This document shows positions 18,816-28,915 of a DNA stretch of 60,338 nt, piece after piece (the stretch's first letter is position 1; every line of letters starts with the position of its first letter). This DNA is from Caulobacteraceae bacterium (GTDB lineage: Bacteria; Pseudomonadota; Alphaproteobacteria; Caulobacterales; Caulobacteraceae): contig DAIDGR010000055.1 of the NCBI GenBank assembly GCA_027452265.1, forward strand, positions 1-60,338, read 5' to 3'. Made by a program: the position numbers and the translations under genes. Under the pieces are notes generated by a model. The model saw only the letters and a program-made list of their open reading frames with translations, did no database searches and was not told the DNA's origin.

Positions 18816-19897
18816 GCGCGGTGGAAAGCTTCTGGACCTCTCCGGCCGGATGGACCCTGCTTACGGTCGGGCAGATCCTCGCGGTCCTGATCTGGATCTT
18901 GCTGTCGCTCGCCTTTCTGCTCCTGGCGGATCGCAAGATCTGGGCCGGCGTTCAGCTTCGCAAAGGTCCCAATGTGGTGGGTCCGTTTGGGACGCTGCAA
19001 TCGTTCGCTGACTTCTTCAAATTCGTCCTGAAGGAAATCGTCATCCCGGCCGGGGCGGATAAGACGGTGTTCATCCTGGCGCCCCTGGTCAGCTTCACCC
19101 TCGCCTTCGCCGCCTGGGCGGTCATGCCGCTGGCGCCGGGTTGGACCGTGGCGAACATCAATGTCGGGGTGCTCTACCTTTTCGCCATCTCCTCGCTCGG
19201 CGTCTACGGCATCATCATGGGCGGCTGGGCGTCGAACTCGAAATATCCGTTCCTGGGGAGCCTGCGTTCGGCGGCGCAGATGGTCAGCTATGAAGTGTCC
19301 ATCGGCTTTGTCATCGTCACGGTGATCCTGCTGACGGGGACCTTGAATCTGAGCCAGATCGTCGCCCATCAGGCCGGCGGCTTCTGGCATTGGAATGTGC
19401 TGGGCGGCGGGGGTCTGGCGGGTCTACCCATGGCTCTGGTGATGATCCCCATGAGCGTGATTTTCTTCATCTCCGCCCTCGCCGAAACCAACCGCCCGCC
19501 CTTCGACCTGCCCGAGGCCGAGTCCGAGCTCGTCGCCGGTTATCAGGTCGAGTACTCCTCCACGCCCTATTTGCTGTTCATGATTGGCGAGTACGCCAAC
19601 ATCGTTCTGATGTGCGGCCTGATCAGTGTGCTGTTCTTTGGCGGTTGGCAGGCGCCGTTCCCGACGCCGTTCCTGGCCCACTGGGCTCCGACAGCGGCGA
19701 GCTTCTTTGGCTTTTTCTGGTTTTTCTCCAAGATCATTTTCTTCTTCTTCATGTTCGCCATGGTGAAGGCGATCGTGCCGCGCTACCGCTACGATCAGCT
19801 CATGCGGCTTGGATGGAAGATCTTCCTGCCGACCTCCCTCGTCGCCGTGGTCCTGGTGGCGGCGTGGCGGGTGTTCGGCCCGGGTGCGGGAGCTTAG
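18812..19897 (+). CDS. nuoH: NADH-quinone oxidoreductase subunit H
   Basis: 361-residue membrane subunit with about eight helices that forms the quinone entry site with NuoB/NuoD. It has [20 protein letters not shown], the acidic-loop [20 protein letters not shown] signature (key residues E, R, D, E) and a C-terminal [14 protein letters not shown]. The GTG at 18812 overlaps the nuoG stop; a second GTG at 18821 follows GGAG at better spacing and would remove three residues. It is part of a tightly packed nuoG-N series. Confidence 0.96.
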   Translation: MSAVESFWTSPAGWTLLTVGQILAVLIWILLSLAFLLLADRKIWAGVQLRKGPNVVGPFGTLQSFADFFKFVLKEIVIPAGADKTVFILAPLVSFTLAFAAWAVMPLAPGWTVANINVGVLYLFAISSLGVYGIIMGGWASNSKYPFLGSLRSAAQMVSYEVSIGFVIVTVILLTGTLNLSQIVAHQAGGFWHWNVLGGGGLAGLPMALVMIPMSVIFFISALAETNRPPFDLPEAESELVAGYQVEYSSTPYLLFMIGEYANIVLMCGLISVLFFGGWQAPFPTPFLAHWAPTAASFFGFFWFFSKIIFFFFMFAMVKAIVPRYRYDQLMRLGWKIFLPTSLVAVVLVAAWRVFGPGAGA

Positions 19898-19899
19898 GC

Positions 19900-20397
19900 A
19901 TGGCCATGATGCAGCGGATCGGTCAGGCTTTGCGCGGGGCCGCCCTGATGGATTTCATTGGGGCCTTTGGTCTGGGCCTGAAGTACATGGCCCGGCCCAA
20001 GGCCACGGTCCTCTATCCGAACGAGCGCAATCCGCAGTCGCCGCGCTTTCGAGGAGAGCACGCCCTGCGTCGCTATCCCAATGGCGAGGAGCGCTGCATT
20101 GCCTGCAAGCTGTGCGAGGCGATCTGTCCGGCCCAGGCCATCACCATCGAGGCTGAGCCGCGCGAAGACGGCTCGCGACGGACGACCCGCTACGACATCG
20201 ACATGGTGAAGTGCATCTATTGCGGGCTTTGCCAGGAGGCCTGCCCGGTGGACGCCATCGTCGAGGGGCCCAATATCGAGTTCGCGGTCGAGACCCGCGA
20301 GGAGCTCTATTACGACAAGGCGCGACTGCTGGAGAACGGAGACCGGTGGGAGCGCGAGATCGCCAAGAACCTGGAACTGGACGCCCCCTACCGCTAA
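19900..20397 (+). CDS. nuoI: NADH-quinone oxidoreductase subunit I
   Basis: 165-residue TYKY-type subunit carrying clusters N6a and N6b between NuoG and NuoB. Two ferredoxin motifs are complete: Cys66, Cys69, Cys72, Cys76 ([12 protein letters not shown]) and Cys105, Cys108, Cys111, Cys115 ([12 protein letters not shown]). The ATG at 19900 follows GGGAG with about 8 bases spacing. The gene begins two bases after the nuoH stop. After it comes the only real gap within this nuo series, with RNA structure potential (20411-20459). Confidence 0.97.
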   Translation: MAMMQRIGQALRGAALMDFIGAFGLGLKYMARPKATVLYPNERNPQSPRFRGEHALRRYPNGEERCIACKLCEAICPAQAITIEAEPREDGSRRTTRYDIDMVKCIYCGLCQEACPVDAIVEGPNIEFAVETREELYYDKARLLENGDRWEREIAKNLELDAPYR

Positions 20398-20410
20398 GAC
20401 CCAACCGCCC

Positions 20411-20459
20411 CGCCGGTTCGCCGGCGAAGACGAGCCGTGCGTGCGCACCTTTCGTCGCC
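20411..20459 (+). other. UUCG-loop hairpin and competing stem between nuoI and nuoJ
   Basis: CGCCGG (20411-20416), TTCG (20417-20420) and CCGGCG (20421-20426) form a perfect six-pair hairpin with a four-base TTCG loop. The right arm overlaps a second possible stem: GGCGA..CGA (20423-20433, 3-base bulge) can pair with TCGTCGCC (20452-20459), itself enclosing GTGC/GCAC. The two structures cannot both form. They lie in the 101-base gap before nuoJ. Pairing is seen in the sequence; any regulatory switching is inference. Confidence 0.4.
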
Positions 20460-20498
20460 CCGAAACGCCAAGACGCTGACGGAGTTTTCAGTCCGCCC

Positions 20499-21116
20499 AT
20501 GCCGCTGCAAGCCATAGCCTTCTATGTGCTCGCCGCCGTGACCGTGTTCGCGGCCGTGGCGGTGGTGTTCGCGCGCAACCCCGTGCATTCGGTGCTGTTC
20601 CTGATCACAACCTTCTTCTCCGCCGCTGGGCTGTTTGTCCTGATGGGGGCGGAGTTCCTGGCCATGATGCTGGTGGTTGTTTACGTCGGCGCGGTCGCCG
20701 TCCTCTTCTTGTTCGTCGTGATGATGCTGGACGTGGACTTCGCCAGCCTGAGGCAGGGATTCGCCCGATATCTTCCCTTAGGGGCCTTGGTGGCGGCGGT
20801 CCTTACGGTGGAGATGGTCATTGTCGCCGCCGATGTCGCCCATCTGGGGGCCGCGGCGAGCTCCACCGGTCCGGCGACGCCGAGCGCGGTGATGACCAAT
20901 GTCGAGGCGATCGGGGCCGTTCTTTATACGGACTATGTCTATGTCTTTCAGGCGGCGGGGCTGGTTCTCCTGGTGGCCATGATCGGGGCGATCGTCCTGA
21001 CCCTCAAGCATCGCCCGGGCGTCAAGCGCCAGAGCGTGGCCGCGCAGATGGCCCGCACACCCAAGGCTGGAGTGCGGATGGTGACGATCAATTCCGGAGA
21101 GGGGGTCGACGCGTGA
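20499..21116 (+). CDS. nuoJ: NADH-quinone oxidoreductase subunit J
   Basis: 205-residue membrane subunit with five helices. The ATG at 20499 starts [19 protein letters not shown]. The helix 3 region with [20 protein letters not shown] is the family hallmark, where a pi-bulge couples quinone reduction to proton pumping. The open frame extends 5' into the gap, but only this start gives a normal protein. Its TGA overlaps the nuoK GTG. The leader from nuoI contains hairpins, and no strong Shine-Dalgarno is visible near the start. Confidence 0.95.
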   Translation: MPLQAIAFYVLAAVTVFAAVAVVFARNPVHSVLFLITTFFSAAGLFVLMGAEFLAMMLVVVYVGAVAVLFLFVVMMLDVDFASLRQGFARYLPLGALVAAVLTVEMVIVAADVAHLGAAASSTGPATPSAVMTNVEAIGAVLYTDYVYVFQAAGLVLLVAMIGAIVLTLKHRPGVKRQSVAAQMARTPKAGVRMVTINSGEGVDA

Positions 21117-21421
21117 CCATCGGGCTCGACCACTACCTCGCCGTCGCCGCCATCCTGTTCACCATTGGCGTGTTCGGCATTTTCGTGAACCGACGCAACG
21201 TCATCGTGATCCTGATGTCCATCGAGCTGATCCTGCTGGCGGTGAACATCAATCTGGTGGCCTTCTCGACCTTCCTGCATGACGTGGTGGGGCAGATCTT
21301 CGCCTTGTTCGTCCTGACGGTGGCCGCCGCGGAGGCCGCCGTGGGGCTGGCGATCCTGGTCACCTTCTTCCGTTGGCGGGGCGATATCGCCGTCGACGAC
21401 GCTTCAATGATGAAGGGCTGA
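21113..21421 (+). CDS. nuoK: NADH-quinone oxidoreductase subunit K
   Basis: 102-residue MrpC-like membrane subunit with three helices. The two buried glutamates that carry protons are present, Glu38 ([10 protein letters not shown]) and Glu74 ([10 protein letters not shown]). The start is a GTG overlapping the nuoJ stop in a GTGA arrangement. Length is as expected. It sits four bases before nuoL. Confidence 0.96.
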   Translation: MTIGLDHYLAVAAILFTIGVFGIFVNRRNVIVILMSIELILLAVNINLVAFSTFLHDVVGQIFALFVLTVAAAEAAVGLAILVTFFRWRGDIAVDDASMMKG

Positions 21422-21425
21422 TCGC

Positions 21426-23447
21426 GTGTCGCCGCAGCTTGCCGTCACCCTAATCGTCTTCGCCCCCCTTGCTGGGGCTCTGGTCGCGGGACTGTTCGGC
21501 CGTCTGATCGGCCATCGCGTCGCCCAAATCGTCACCACCGGCCTATTGTTCGTGGCCTGCGCCCTGGCCTGGGTCACGTTCCGGCAGGTGTTTGGCGGCG
21601 CCTGGCCCCATGCCTTCACCGTAACCCTGGCCCCGTTCATCCACGTCGGACGTTTCGTGTCAGACTGGTCGATCCGCATCGACAGTCTCTCGGCGGTCAT
21701 GCTGGTGGTGGTGACCTCGGTGTCCGCCCTCGTTCACCTCTACAGCTGGGGATATATGCGCACCGACCCTCACCGGGCGCGCTTCTTCGCCTACCTCTCC
21801 CTCTTCACCTTCGCCATGCTGGCCCTGGTGACGGCGGCTGACTTCATGCAGCTGTTCTTTGGTTGGGAAGGGGTGGGGCTCGCCAGCTACCTCCTGATCG
21901 GCTTCTGGTACGAGAAGCCCACCGCCAATGCGGCGGCGATCAAGGCTTTTGTGGTCAACCGGGTCGGAGACGCCGGCTTCGCGCTCGGGATCATGACCGT
22001 GTTCTGGGCCTTTGGTTCAATCCGCTTCGCCGACGTCTTTCCTCTGGTGGCGAGCCATGCCGATCTCGCCTGGCGGTTCGGGTCGGCTCAGTTCCGCCTG
22101 ATGGACCTGGCTTGCGTCCTTCTTTTCATCGGAGCGATGGGCAAGTCCGCCCAGTTCCTGCTGCACACGTGGCTGCCCGACGCCATGGAAGGCCCGACGC
22201 CCGTATCGGCCCTGATCCACGCCGCCACCATGGTCACGGCCGGAGTCTACATGGTCTGCCTGCTGTCGCCGATGTTCGAGGCCGCGCCCGTGGCCAAGGG
22301 CGTGGTCACGGTGGTCGGCGCCATAACCTGTCTCTTCGCCGCGACGATTGGCCTCGCCCAGAACGACATCAAGCGGGTCATCGCCTATTCGACCTGCTCG
22401 CAGCTTGGATACATGTTCTTCGCCGCCGGGATCGGGGCCTATCCGGCCGCCATGTTCCACCTGTTCACGCACGCCTTCTTCAAGGCCCTGCTGTTCCTCG
22501 GCGCCGGCTCGGTGATCGAAGCGATGCACCACGAGCAGGACATGCGCCACATGGGCGCGCTTTGGAACAAGACCCCGATCACCTACGTCGTCATGCTGCT
22601 CGGGACGCTGGCGATTACCGGCGTGGGCATCCCAGGGCTCGATCTGGGCTTTGCGGGCTTTTACTCCAAGGACGCCATCATCAACGCGGCCTATGTCGCC
22701 AGCGCGACGCAGGGGACGGCGATGTTCGCCTTTATCTGCGGCGTGGTGGCCGCCGGCCTGACCTCGTTCTATTCCTGGCGCCTGATCTTCATGACCTTCC
22801 ATGGCCACGCCAAGTGGGGCGCCCACGAGGCTCATGGGCATGACGCCCACGCCGATCACGGGGCCCACGGGCATGGCGCGCACACCCCGCACGAGAGCCC
22901 CTGGGTGATGATCCTGCCCCTCATCCTGCTGTCGGTGGGCGCGGTGTTTGCTGGAGGCGTGTTTGACGAGTCCTTCGTCGGCGGGGATCGGGCGGGATTC
23001 TGGGGCTCCGCCCTTTCGGCGACCACGAGCGGGACCCTGCTCGACCAGATCCATCACTTGCCGCAGTGGGTCGTTCTGGCTCCCCTGGCGGTCACGGCCG
23101 TCGGGTTCTTCGCCGCCTGGTACTATTACATCGCCCGCGAGGGTCTGGCCGCGCGCATCGCGGCGCGCCGGGGTCTGCTTTGGGCCTTCCTGTACAACAA
23201 GTGGTACTTCGACGAGCTCTACGACGCCGTCTTCGTGCGCGGCGCCAAGGCTCTGGGCGATCTCTTCTGGAAGGGCGGCGACAAGAAGCTCATCGACGGG
23301 CTGGGGCCAGACGGCGTCTCTGAGGTCAGCTATGCCGTGGGGCGGGGCGTGTCGCGGGTCCAGACGGGCTATGTCTATCACTACGCCTTTGTGATGCTGC
23401 TCGGCGTCGCTGGCCTGGTCTCCTATGCGCTGTGGGCCTTCCGATGA
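21426..23447 (+). CDS. nuoL: NADH-quinone oxidoreductase subunit L
   Basis: 673-residue MrpA-type antiporter-like subunit, the distal proton pump of complex I, with about 16 membrane helices and the lateral helix at the C-terminus. The core signatures [16 protein letters not shown] and [20 protein letters not shown] are intact. A loop at residues 459-490 contains 11 histidines in 32 residues. The start is GTG at 21426. The stop overlaps the nuoM ATG (ATGA). Confidence 0.96.
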   Translation: MSPQLAVTLIVFAPLAGALVAGLFGRLIGHRVAQIVTTGLLFVACALAWVTFRQVFGGAWPHAFTVTLAPFIHVGRFVSDWSIRIDSLSAVMLVVVTSVSALVHLYSWGYMRTDPHRARFFAYLSLFTFAMLALVTAADFMQLFFGWEGVGLASYLLIGFWYEKPTANAAAIKAFVVNRVGDAGFALGIMTVFWAFGSIRFADVFPLVASHADLAWRFGSAQFRLMDLACVLLFIGAMGKSAQFLLHTWLPDAMEGPTPVSALIHAATMVTAGVYMVCLLSPMFEAAPVAKGVVTVVGAITCLFAATIGLAQNDIKRVIAYSTCSQLGYMFFAAGIGAYPAAMFHLFTHAFFKALLFLGAGSVIEAMHHEQDMRHMGALWNKTPITYVVMLLGTLAITGVGIPGLDLGFAGFYSKDAIINAAYVASATQGTAMFAFICGVVAAGLTSFYSWRLIFMTFHGHAKWGAHEAHGHDAHADHGAHGHGAHTPHESPWVMILPLILLSVGAVFAGGVFDESFVGGDRAGFWGSALSATTSGTLLDQIHHLPQWVVLAPLAVTAVGFFAAWYYYIAREGLAARIAARRGLLWAFLYNKWYFDELYDAVFVRGAKALGDLFWKGGDKKLIDGLGPDGVSEVSYAVGRGVSRVQTGYVYHYAFVMLLGVAGLVSYALWAFR

Positions 23448-24928
23448 GCGGCATTCTCTCTCTCACCACCTATCTGCCCCTGGTCGGCGTCGCGGCGATC
23501 CTCATCGCGCGCGGCCTGGCGCGGAGCGAGGCGGCCGCAGCCCAGTCCGCGCGCTGGGTGGCGCTGATCGCCACCCTGGCCACCTTTGCCCTGTCTGTCC
23601 TGCTGGTCGCCGCGTTCCGTCCCAGCGTGGCGGGCTTTCAGTTCAACGAGTCCTTCGCCTGGTTTGGCGGCCTGAACTATCGGATGGGCGTGGACGGGAT
23701 TTCGGTCCTGTTCGTGCTTCTGACAGCGTTCCTGATGCCGCTCTGCGTGATCGCCAGCTGGCGCTCGGTCACCAACCGGGTTGTCGAGTACATGATCGCC
23801 TTCCTGGTCCTGGAGACCTTGGTGATCGGCGTCTTTTGCGCCCTGGACCTCCTGGTTTTCTATCTTTTCTTCGAGGGCCAGTTGGTGCCGATGTTCCTGA
23901 TCATCGGGATCTGGGGCGGCAAGAACCGCGTCTATGCGGCCTTCAAATTCTTCCTCTACACCCTCTTGGGCTCGGTGCTCATGCTGGCCGCCATCCTGGC
24001 CATGATCAGCATCGCCCACACCTCCAGCATTCCTGACCTCCTCGCCTATCATTTCTCCGGGTCGGTGCAGATGTGGCTCTGGCTGGCCTTCTTCGCCTCC
24101 TTCGCCGTCAAGCTCCCGATGTGGCCCGTGCACACCTGGTTGCCGGATGCGCACGTGGAGGCCCCCACGGCCGGCTCGGTGATCCTGGCGGGGATCCTCT
24201 TGAAGATGGGCGGCTACGGCTTCATGCGCTTCTCCCTGCCCATGTTCCCGGACGCCAGTCACGCCTTCACGCCCCTGGTCTTTGCCCTGAGCGTGATCGC
24301 CATCGTCTACACCTCGCTGGTCGCCTTCCGGCAGGACGACATGAAGAAGCTGATCGCCTACTCGTCGGTGGCGCATATGGGCTTCGTCACCCTCGGCATC
24401 TTCTCCGGCACGCTGCAGGGCGAGCAGGGGGCCTTGTTCCAGATGCTCAGCCACGGGCTGATTTCTGGCGCGCTCTTCCTCTGCGTGGGTGTTGTCTATG
24501 ACCGCATGCACACCCGCGAAATCGCCTTCTATGGCGGCCTCGTCTCACGCATGCCGATCTATGCGGCCGTCTTCATGCTGTTCACCATGGGCAATGTGGG
24601 TCTGCCGGGGACGAGCGGCTTTGTCGGCGAGATCCTGACCCTGACGGGGACCTATGGCGCGGCCACCTGGCCGGCCATCATCGCGGTGACGGGCGTCATC
24701 CTCTCGGCGGTCTATGCCCTGACCCTCTATCGCCGCGTGGTGTTTGGTCAGCTGATCAATCCGGCGCTCAACGCCATCACCGACCTGGCGAGCGCCGAGA
24801 TGCTGGTATTCGCGCCACTGATCGTCGGCACGCTCGTGCTCGGCTTTCACCCCGGCTACGTCTTCGACATCACGACAGGCGCCGCCGCCCATCTGACCGA
24901 AGCCTACCGCGCGGCGGTGGGGAGGTGA
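23444..24928 (+). CDS. nuoM: NADH-quinone oxidoreductase subunit M
   Basis: 494-residue antiporter-like proton-pumping subunit with about 14 helices. It carries [18 protein letters not shown] (key Glu of helix 5), [20 protein letters not shown] and an [16 protein letters not shown] segment. The ATG at 23444 overlaps the nuoL stop; an earlier in-frame ATG lies inside nuoL. The stop overlaps a GTG at the head of nuoN and a strong GGAGGTGA just inside the end serves the next gene. Confidence 0.96.
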   Translation: MSGILSLTTYLPLVGVAAILIARGLARSEAAAAQSARWVALIATLATFALSVLLVAAFRPSVAGFQFNESFAWFGGLNYRMGVDGISVLFVLLTAFLMPLCVIASWRSVTNRVVEYMIAFLVLETLVIGVFCALDLLVFYLFFEGQLVPMFLIIGIWGGKNRVYAAFKFFLYTLLGSVLMLAAILAMISIAHTSSIPDLLAYHFSGSVQMWLWLAFFASFAVKLPMWPVHTWLPDAHVEAPTAGSVILAGILLKMGGYGFMRFSLPMFPDASHAFTPLVFALSVIAIVYTSLVAFRQDDMKKLIAYSSVAHMGFVTLGIFSGTLQGEQGALFQMLSHGLISGALFLCVGVVYDRMHTREIAFYGGLVSRMPIYAAVFMLFTMGNVGLPGTSGFVGEILTLTGTYGAATWPAIIAVTGVILSAVYALTLYRRVVFGQLINPALNAITDLASAEMLVFAPLIVGTLVLGFHPGYVFDITTGAAAHLTEAYRAAVGR

Positions 24929-24933
24929 GCGCC

Positions 24934-26364
24934 ATGACCCCGGTCCATCTCGCCGCACTGGCCGCCCCTCAACTGCTGCTCGCCGGCGCCAGCCTGGTGT
25001 TGCTGGTCGTGGGGGCCTTTCGGCCCAAGGCCATCCGGCTCGTGGCCGGCCTCGGCGTACTGAGCCTGCTCGCCGCGGTCGGCGTCGTCGCCATCGAGCC
25101 GCTTGGCCGCGCCTTCGGCGGCGACCTTGTGGCCGATCAGGGCGCCGCGTTCGCGGAGGCGGTCATCTATCTGGCCAGCGCCGCGGCCATCCTGCTTGGC
25201 CAGCCCTGGTTCGCAAGGCGGGGGCAGGCGCGCTTCGAGTTCCCGATCCTGATTCTCATCGCGGCCCTCGGCATGGGCATGATGTGCCGCGCCGCCGACC
25301 TGATTTCGCTCTTTGTCGCCATCGAGCTGCAGTCGCTCTCGCTCTACATCCTGGCGGCGTTCGAGAAGAGCGACGGCAAGTCGGCCGAGGCGGGCCTGAA
25401 GTATTTCGTCCTCGGGGCGCTCTCCACGGGCATCATGCTCTATGGCGTCTCCCTGATCTATGGCTTCGCTGGCGGCACCAGTTTTGCCCGGATCGCCGCG
25501 GCGGTGGCCCACGGGGCCAGCGGCGGGGTGCTGTTTGGCCTCGTGTTCCTGATCTGCGGTCTGGCCTTCAAGGTGTCCGCCGCGCCGTTCCACATGTGGA
25601 CGCCGGATGTCTATGAAGGCGCGCCCACCCCTGTGGTTGGCTTCTTCGCCGGGGCGCCCAAGCTGGCGGCCATGGTGCTTCTGGCTCGCGTCCTGACGGA
25701 AAGCTTCGGCCCCGCCCTGGCCCAATGGCGCCAGATCCTGGTGGTCATGGCCATTCTGTCGGTGGCCGTGGGCGCTCTGGCGGGCTTGCGCCAGTCGAAC
25801 CTCAAGCGGCTCTGGGCCTATTCCTCGATCGCCAGCATCGGCTACGCCCTGATCGGACTGGCGGCCGGCGGGCCGGAGGGTGTGCAGGCCATGCTCGTCT
25901 ACATGACCCTGTACGTTGTCGATGTGACGGGCTTTTTCGCCTGTCTCGCCGCCCTGGCCCGCGAGGGGCGTCCGCTGGAGAGCTTCGCCGACGTGTCGGG
26001 TCTGGTGCGTCAGCGACCCGGCCTGGCCGTGGCGATGACGGTGTTTGCCCTGTCGGGCCTGGGCCTGCCTCCCTTCAGCGGGCTCTGGGGCAAGTTCTAT
26101 GTGTTCAAGGCGGCGATCTCGGCGGGCCTTGCCCCGGCGGCGGTTGCGGCCCTGATCGGAAGCGTTGTGGCGGCCTACTACTATCTGCGTCTCGTCAAGG
26201 TGATGTGGCTGGACGCGCCTGAGGGGCAGATCGATGCGCCGCCCGCCGAAGCGGCCGGCTTGGCCTATGCGGCGGCCTTCTTCGTCTTTCCGGTGGTCCT
26301 GATTGCCCTGATGGCGCTGGACCCGGCGGCGCGCGCCGCCGCACTCGCCCTGGTTCAGGGATAG
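24934..26364 (+). CDS. nuoN: NADH-quinone oxidoreductase subunit N
   Basis: 476-residue antiporter-like subunit with about 14 helices. It has the VAIELQSLSLYILAAF Glu segment, FHMWTPDVYEGAPTPVVGFF and the LWAYSSIASIGYALIGLA motif. The ATG at 24934 is 6 bases after a near-perfect GGAGGTGA site (24921-24928), which decides against the GTG at 24925 overlapping nuoM. It is the last complex I gene here. A 38-base gap with its own GGAAGGAG site leads to the DUF885 gene rather than birA. Confidence 0.95.
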   Translation: MTPVHLAALAAPQLLLAGASLVLLVVGAFRPKAIRLVAGLGVLSLLAAVGVVAIEPLGRAFGGDLVADQGAAFAEAVIYLASAAAILLGQPWFARRGQARFEFPILILIAALGMGMMCRAADLISLFVAIELQSLSLYILAAFEKSDGKSAEAGLKYFVLGALSTGIMLYGVSLIYGFAGGTSFARIAAAVAHGASGGVLFGLVFLICGLAFKVSAAPFHMWTPDVYEGAPTPVVGFFAGAPKLAAMVLLARVLTESFGPALAQWRQILVVMAILSVAVGALAGLRQSNLKRLWAYSSIASIGYALIGLAAGGPEGVQAMLVYMTLYVVDVTGFFACLAALAREGRPLESFADVSGLVRQRPGLAVAMTVFALSGLGLPPFSGLWGKFYVFKAAISAGLAPAAVAALIGSVVAAYYYLRLVKVMWLDAPEGQIDAPPAEAAGLAYAAAFFVFPVVLIALMALDPAARAAALALVQG

Positions 26365-26402
26365 CCCTTGGCGGCGCCCTCTCGTCTGGAAGGAGCCGCC
26401 TG

Positions 26403-28163
26403 ATGAAACTGACTCGACGCGAACTCGCCGCGGGCGTGACCCTGGCCGCCGCGGCCGTGGCCTCAAGCCCCGCCCTGGCCGCGGGGTCAGCTCAGGACTT
26501 CCTCGCCCTGGCCAAGGACGAATGGACCTGGCGTCAGCACGAATTCCGCGATGATGACGACGGCCAGCGCGGCGTGCCGGCCTCGCTGCCTGATGTCAGC
26601 GCGGAGGCCCAGGCGGCCCGTCTGGCTCGCTGGCGCCAGGTCAAGGCGCGCCTTGCCGGGTTCGACCCGACCACCTTCGATCCCGAAAATCAGATCAACT
26701 TCCAGGTCTACAAGGCGCAAATCGACGCCCTGGAGGCATCCCAGGCCTTTGGCGATTGGCAGGCGCCGTTCAACAGCGACACGACCTTCTGGGGAGAAAT
26801 GGCGTCGGGCGCCGACCGCCCGTTCCGGACCGAGACGGACTATCGCAACTACCTCTCTCAGCTCGCCCAGACGCCGCGGTATTTCGACCAGCAGATCGCC
26901 GCCATGAGGCTCGGCCTGGCGCGCGGCTTTACCCCGCCCAGGGCGACGCTCGTGGGCCGCGAGGCGTCAGTCGCCGCCGTGGCCCAGGCCGCCCCCCGGG
27001 AGACCCCGTTCTTCAAGCCCTTCACGGCCTTTCCCGCCGCCTTCACGCCGGCCCTGCGCGAGGAGCTTTCAGCCAAGGGGTCCGCGGTGATCCAGGATGC
27101 GGTGATCCCCGCACACAAGACGCTCTACGGCTTTCTCACCTCGACCTATCTGCCGGGCGCCCGCAAAACCCTGGCGGCGTACGACCTGCCAGACGGCAAG
27201 GCCTATTACCAATCCAAGATCGTCGAGTTCACCACCCTCGACCTGCCGCCCGCCCAGATCCATGCTCTAGGCCTTTCGGAAATCACCGCCATCCGCGCCG
27301 AGATGCAGGCGGTCATGGATGAAGTGAAGTTCCAGGGGGACCTGGCCGCCTTCCTCGCCTTCCTGCGCACCGATCCCCGATTTTACGTCACCGAGCCGCA
27401 GGCCCTGCTCGACCGCGCGGCCTGGATCGCCAAGACCTTTGACGGCAAGGCGAGTGAGTGGTTCGGACGCCTGCCGCGCCGCCGATTTGGCATCATCCCC
27501 GTTCCGGCGGCCATGGCGCCCTATTACACCGCCGGCCGCGGCGGACCGGGCGTGTATCTCGTTAATACCTATGATCTGCCCTCGCGCCCGCTCTACGCCC
27601 TTTATGCCCTGACCTTGCACGAGTCCGCGCCCGGTCATGCATTCCAGATGCCCCTGGCCAATGAGCAGGTCGATCAGCCCGATTTCCGCCGCAAGAGCTA
27701 CATTTCCGCCTTTGGCGAAGGCTGGGCGCTCTATTGCGAGCGGCTGGGCGTTGAGATGGGCATGTATCCCACCGCCTATGATCGGTTCGGGATGTTGAGT
27801 TATCAGGCGTGGCGCGCCGCGCGACTGGTCGTCGATACCGGCGTGCACACCATGGGCTGGAGCCGCGATCAGGCGATCCAGTACCTGGCCGACAACACCG
27901 CGCTCGCTCATCACGAGATCGAGACCGAGGTGGACCGCTATATCAGTTGGCCCGGCCAGTCCCTGTCCTACTATTTAGGGCAAAGGGCGATCCGTACGGC
28001 GCGGGCCAAGGCTGAGGCGGCGCTCGGACCGAAGTTCGACGTGCGTCGATTCCACGACACGGTTCTGAAATTGGGCAGCGTGCCCCTTCCGATCCTCGAT
28101 GCCCGGATCGACCGCTTCATCGCCGAAGGCGGGCCCTCGCCCTATCCAGCCACGGATGTCTGA
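26403..28163 (+). CDS. Exported DUF885 zinc metallopeptidase
   Basis: 586 residues. An export signal covers about residues 1-26 (MKLTRRELAAG followed by a hydrophobic Ala run ending PALA); the twin Arg suggests Tat or a Tat-like leader. The mature protein is a DUF885 gluzincin-type hydrolase: zinc motif HESAPGH (His406, Glu407, His412) and third ligand Glu439 in GEGWALY. Such proteins are thought to be periplasmic peptidases; the substrate is unknown. GGAAGGAG precedes the ATG. It overlaps birA by eight bases, so it has been built into the nuoN-birA transcription unit, where most relatives lack it. Confidence 0.85.
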   Translation: MKLTRRELAAGVTLAAAAVASSPALAAGSAQDFLALAKDEWTWRQHEFRDDDDGQRGVPASLPDVSAEAQAARLARWRQVKARLAGFDPTTFDPENQINFQVYKAQIDALEASQAFGDWQAPFNSDTTFWGEMASGADRPFRTETDYRNYLSQLAQTPRYFDQQIAAMRLGLARGFTPPRATLVGREASVAAVAQAAPRETPFFKPFTAFPAAFTPALREELSAKGSAVIQDAVIPAHKTLYGFLTSTYLPGARKTLAAYDLPDGKAYYQSKIVEFTTLDLPPAQIHALGLSEITAIRAEMQAVMDEVKFQGDLAAFLAFLRTDPRFYVTEPQALLDRAAWIAKTFDGKASEWFGRLPRRRFGIIPVPAAMAPYYTAGRGGPGVYLVNTYDLPSRPLYALYALTLHESAPGHAFQMPLANEQVDQPDFRRKSYISAFGEGWALYCERLGVEMGMYPTAYDRFGMLSYQAWRAARLVVDTGVHTMGWSRDQAIQYLADNTALAHHEIETEVDRYISWPGQSLSYYLGQRAIRTARAKAEAALGPKFDVRRFHDTVLKLGSVPLPILDARIDRFIAEGGPSPYPATDV

Positions 28164-28887
28164 ATCGGCCAGGATCATCCCGCTGGACGAAATCGACTCG
28201 ACCAACCTCGAGGCGAGACGGCGGCTTGAGGCGGGTGAAGCGCCCCCCTTCTGGGTCACGGCGCGGCGTCAGACTGCGGGACGGGGCCGGCGGGGGCGGG
28301 CCTGGGACACATCGGACGGAAATCTCGCGGCCACGGCCATGCTGGTCACCGATCGGCCGCCGATCGAGGCCGCCCAAATCGCCTTTGTCGCGGCCCTGGC
28401 TGTGCACGACCTGATGAGCGCCTATGTCGGGTCGGACCTGGCGCGACTGAAGTGGCCCAACGACACCCTGCTCGCGGGGCGCAAGGTGTCCGGCGTGCTG
28501 GTTGAGTCCGGCGCCTATGCCAATGGCCGCATCTGGCTCGTCGTGGGCATAGGGGTGAATCTCGCTCATGCGCCGACGGGCCTCGAGCGACCCGCCACCA
28601 GCCTCGCGGCGCATATGACCGGTCCACCGCCGACGCCTCTGGAGGCCATGCATCGCTTGTCCGAGGCGTTCGACGTCTGGCGCCGGGTCTGGGATCAGGA
28701 GGGATTTTCCGCCATCGCGGCGGCCTGGACCCAGCGGGCCCACGGCCTTGGCGCGCGCTGTCAGGCGCGGTTGCCGAACGAGACGGTCGAGGGGATCGCC
28801 GAGGGACTTGATGCGGACGGGGCGCTTCGCCTGCGCCTCGATGGCGGCGCCCTGCGCCGAATCACTGCCGGCGACGTGTTCTTTTAG
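28156..28887 (+). CDS. birA: Biotin-[acetyl-CoA-carboxylase] ligase
   Basis: 243-residue biotin protein ligase that makes biotinyl-AMP and attaches biotin to carboxylase domains. It carries the GRGRRGRAW adenylate-binding loop, KWPNDTLL, and KVSGVLVE with the catalytic Lys. It lacks the N-terminal DNA-binding domain of E. coli BirA, so it is a ligase only. The ATG at 28156 overlaps the DUF885 stop. Likely clients in this window are PccA (biotin Lys632) and MccA. birA after nuoN is the usual order in alphaproteobacteria. Confidence 0.94.
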   Translation: MSESARIIPLDEIDSTNLEARRRLEAGEAPPFWVTARRQTAGRGRRGRAWDTSDGNLAATAMLVTDRPPIEAAQIAFVAALAVHDLMSAYVGSDLARLKWPNDTLLAGRKVSGVLVESGAYANGRIWLVVGIGVNLAHAPTGLERPATSLAAHMTGPPPTPLEAMHRLSEAFDVWRRVWDQEGFSAIAAAWTQRAHGLGARCQARLPNETVEGIAEGLDADGALRLRLDGGALRRITAGDVFF

Positions 28888-28900
28888 GACGGACGGCGGC

Positions 28901-28915
28901 GGCGGCCCGGCCGCC
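28901..28915. terminator. Hairpin between convergent birA and OFA transporter
   Basis: GGCGGC, a three-base CCG loop and GCCGCC form a perfect six-pair GC stem in the 27-base space between the two facing stop codons. It is symmetric, so it could slow polymerase from either side. It has no T-tract on either strand, so intrinsic termination is doubtful. Confidence 0.3.

Noticed and set aside
22840-22900. Tandem DNA repeat in nuoL
   Set aside because: The repeated cac/cat/ggc codons come from the His/Gly/Ala-rich loop and have no fixed unit length.
24904-26466. Open reading frame of about 520 codons opposite nuoN
   Set aside because: Its product is His/Gln/Arg/Asp-rich without motifs, the pattern expected from the reverse strand of a GC-rich gene; nuoN is unambiguous on the + strand.
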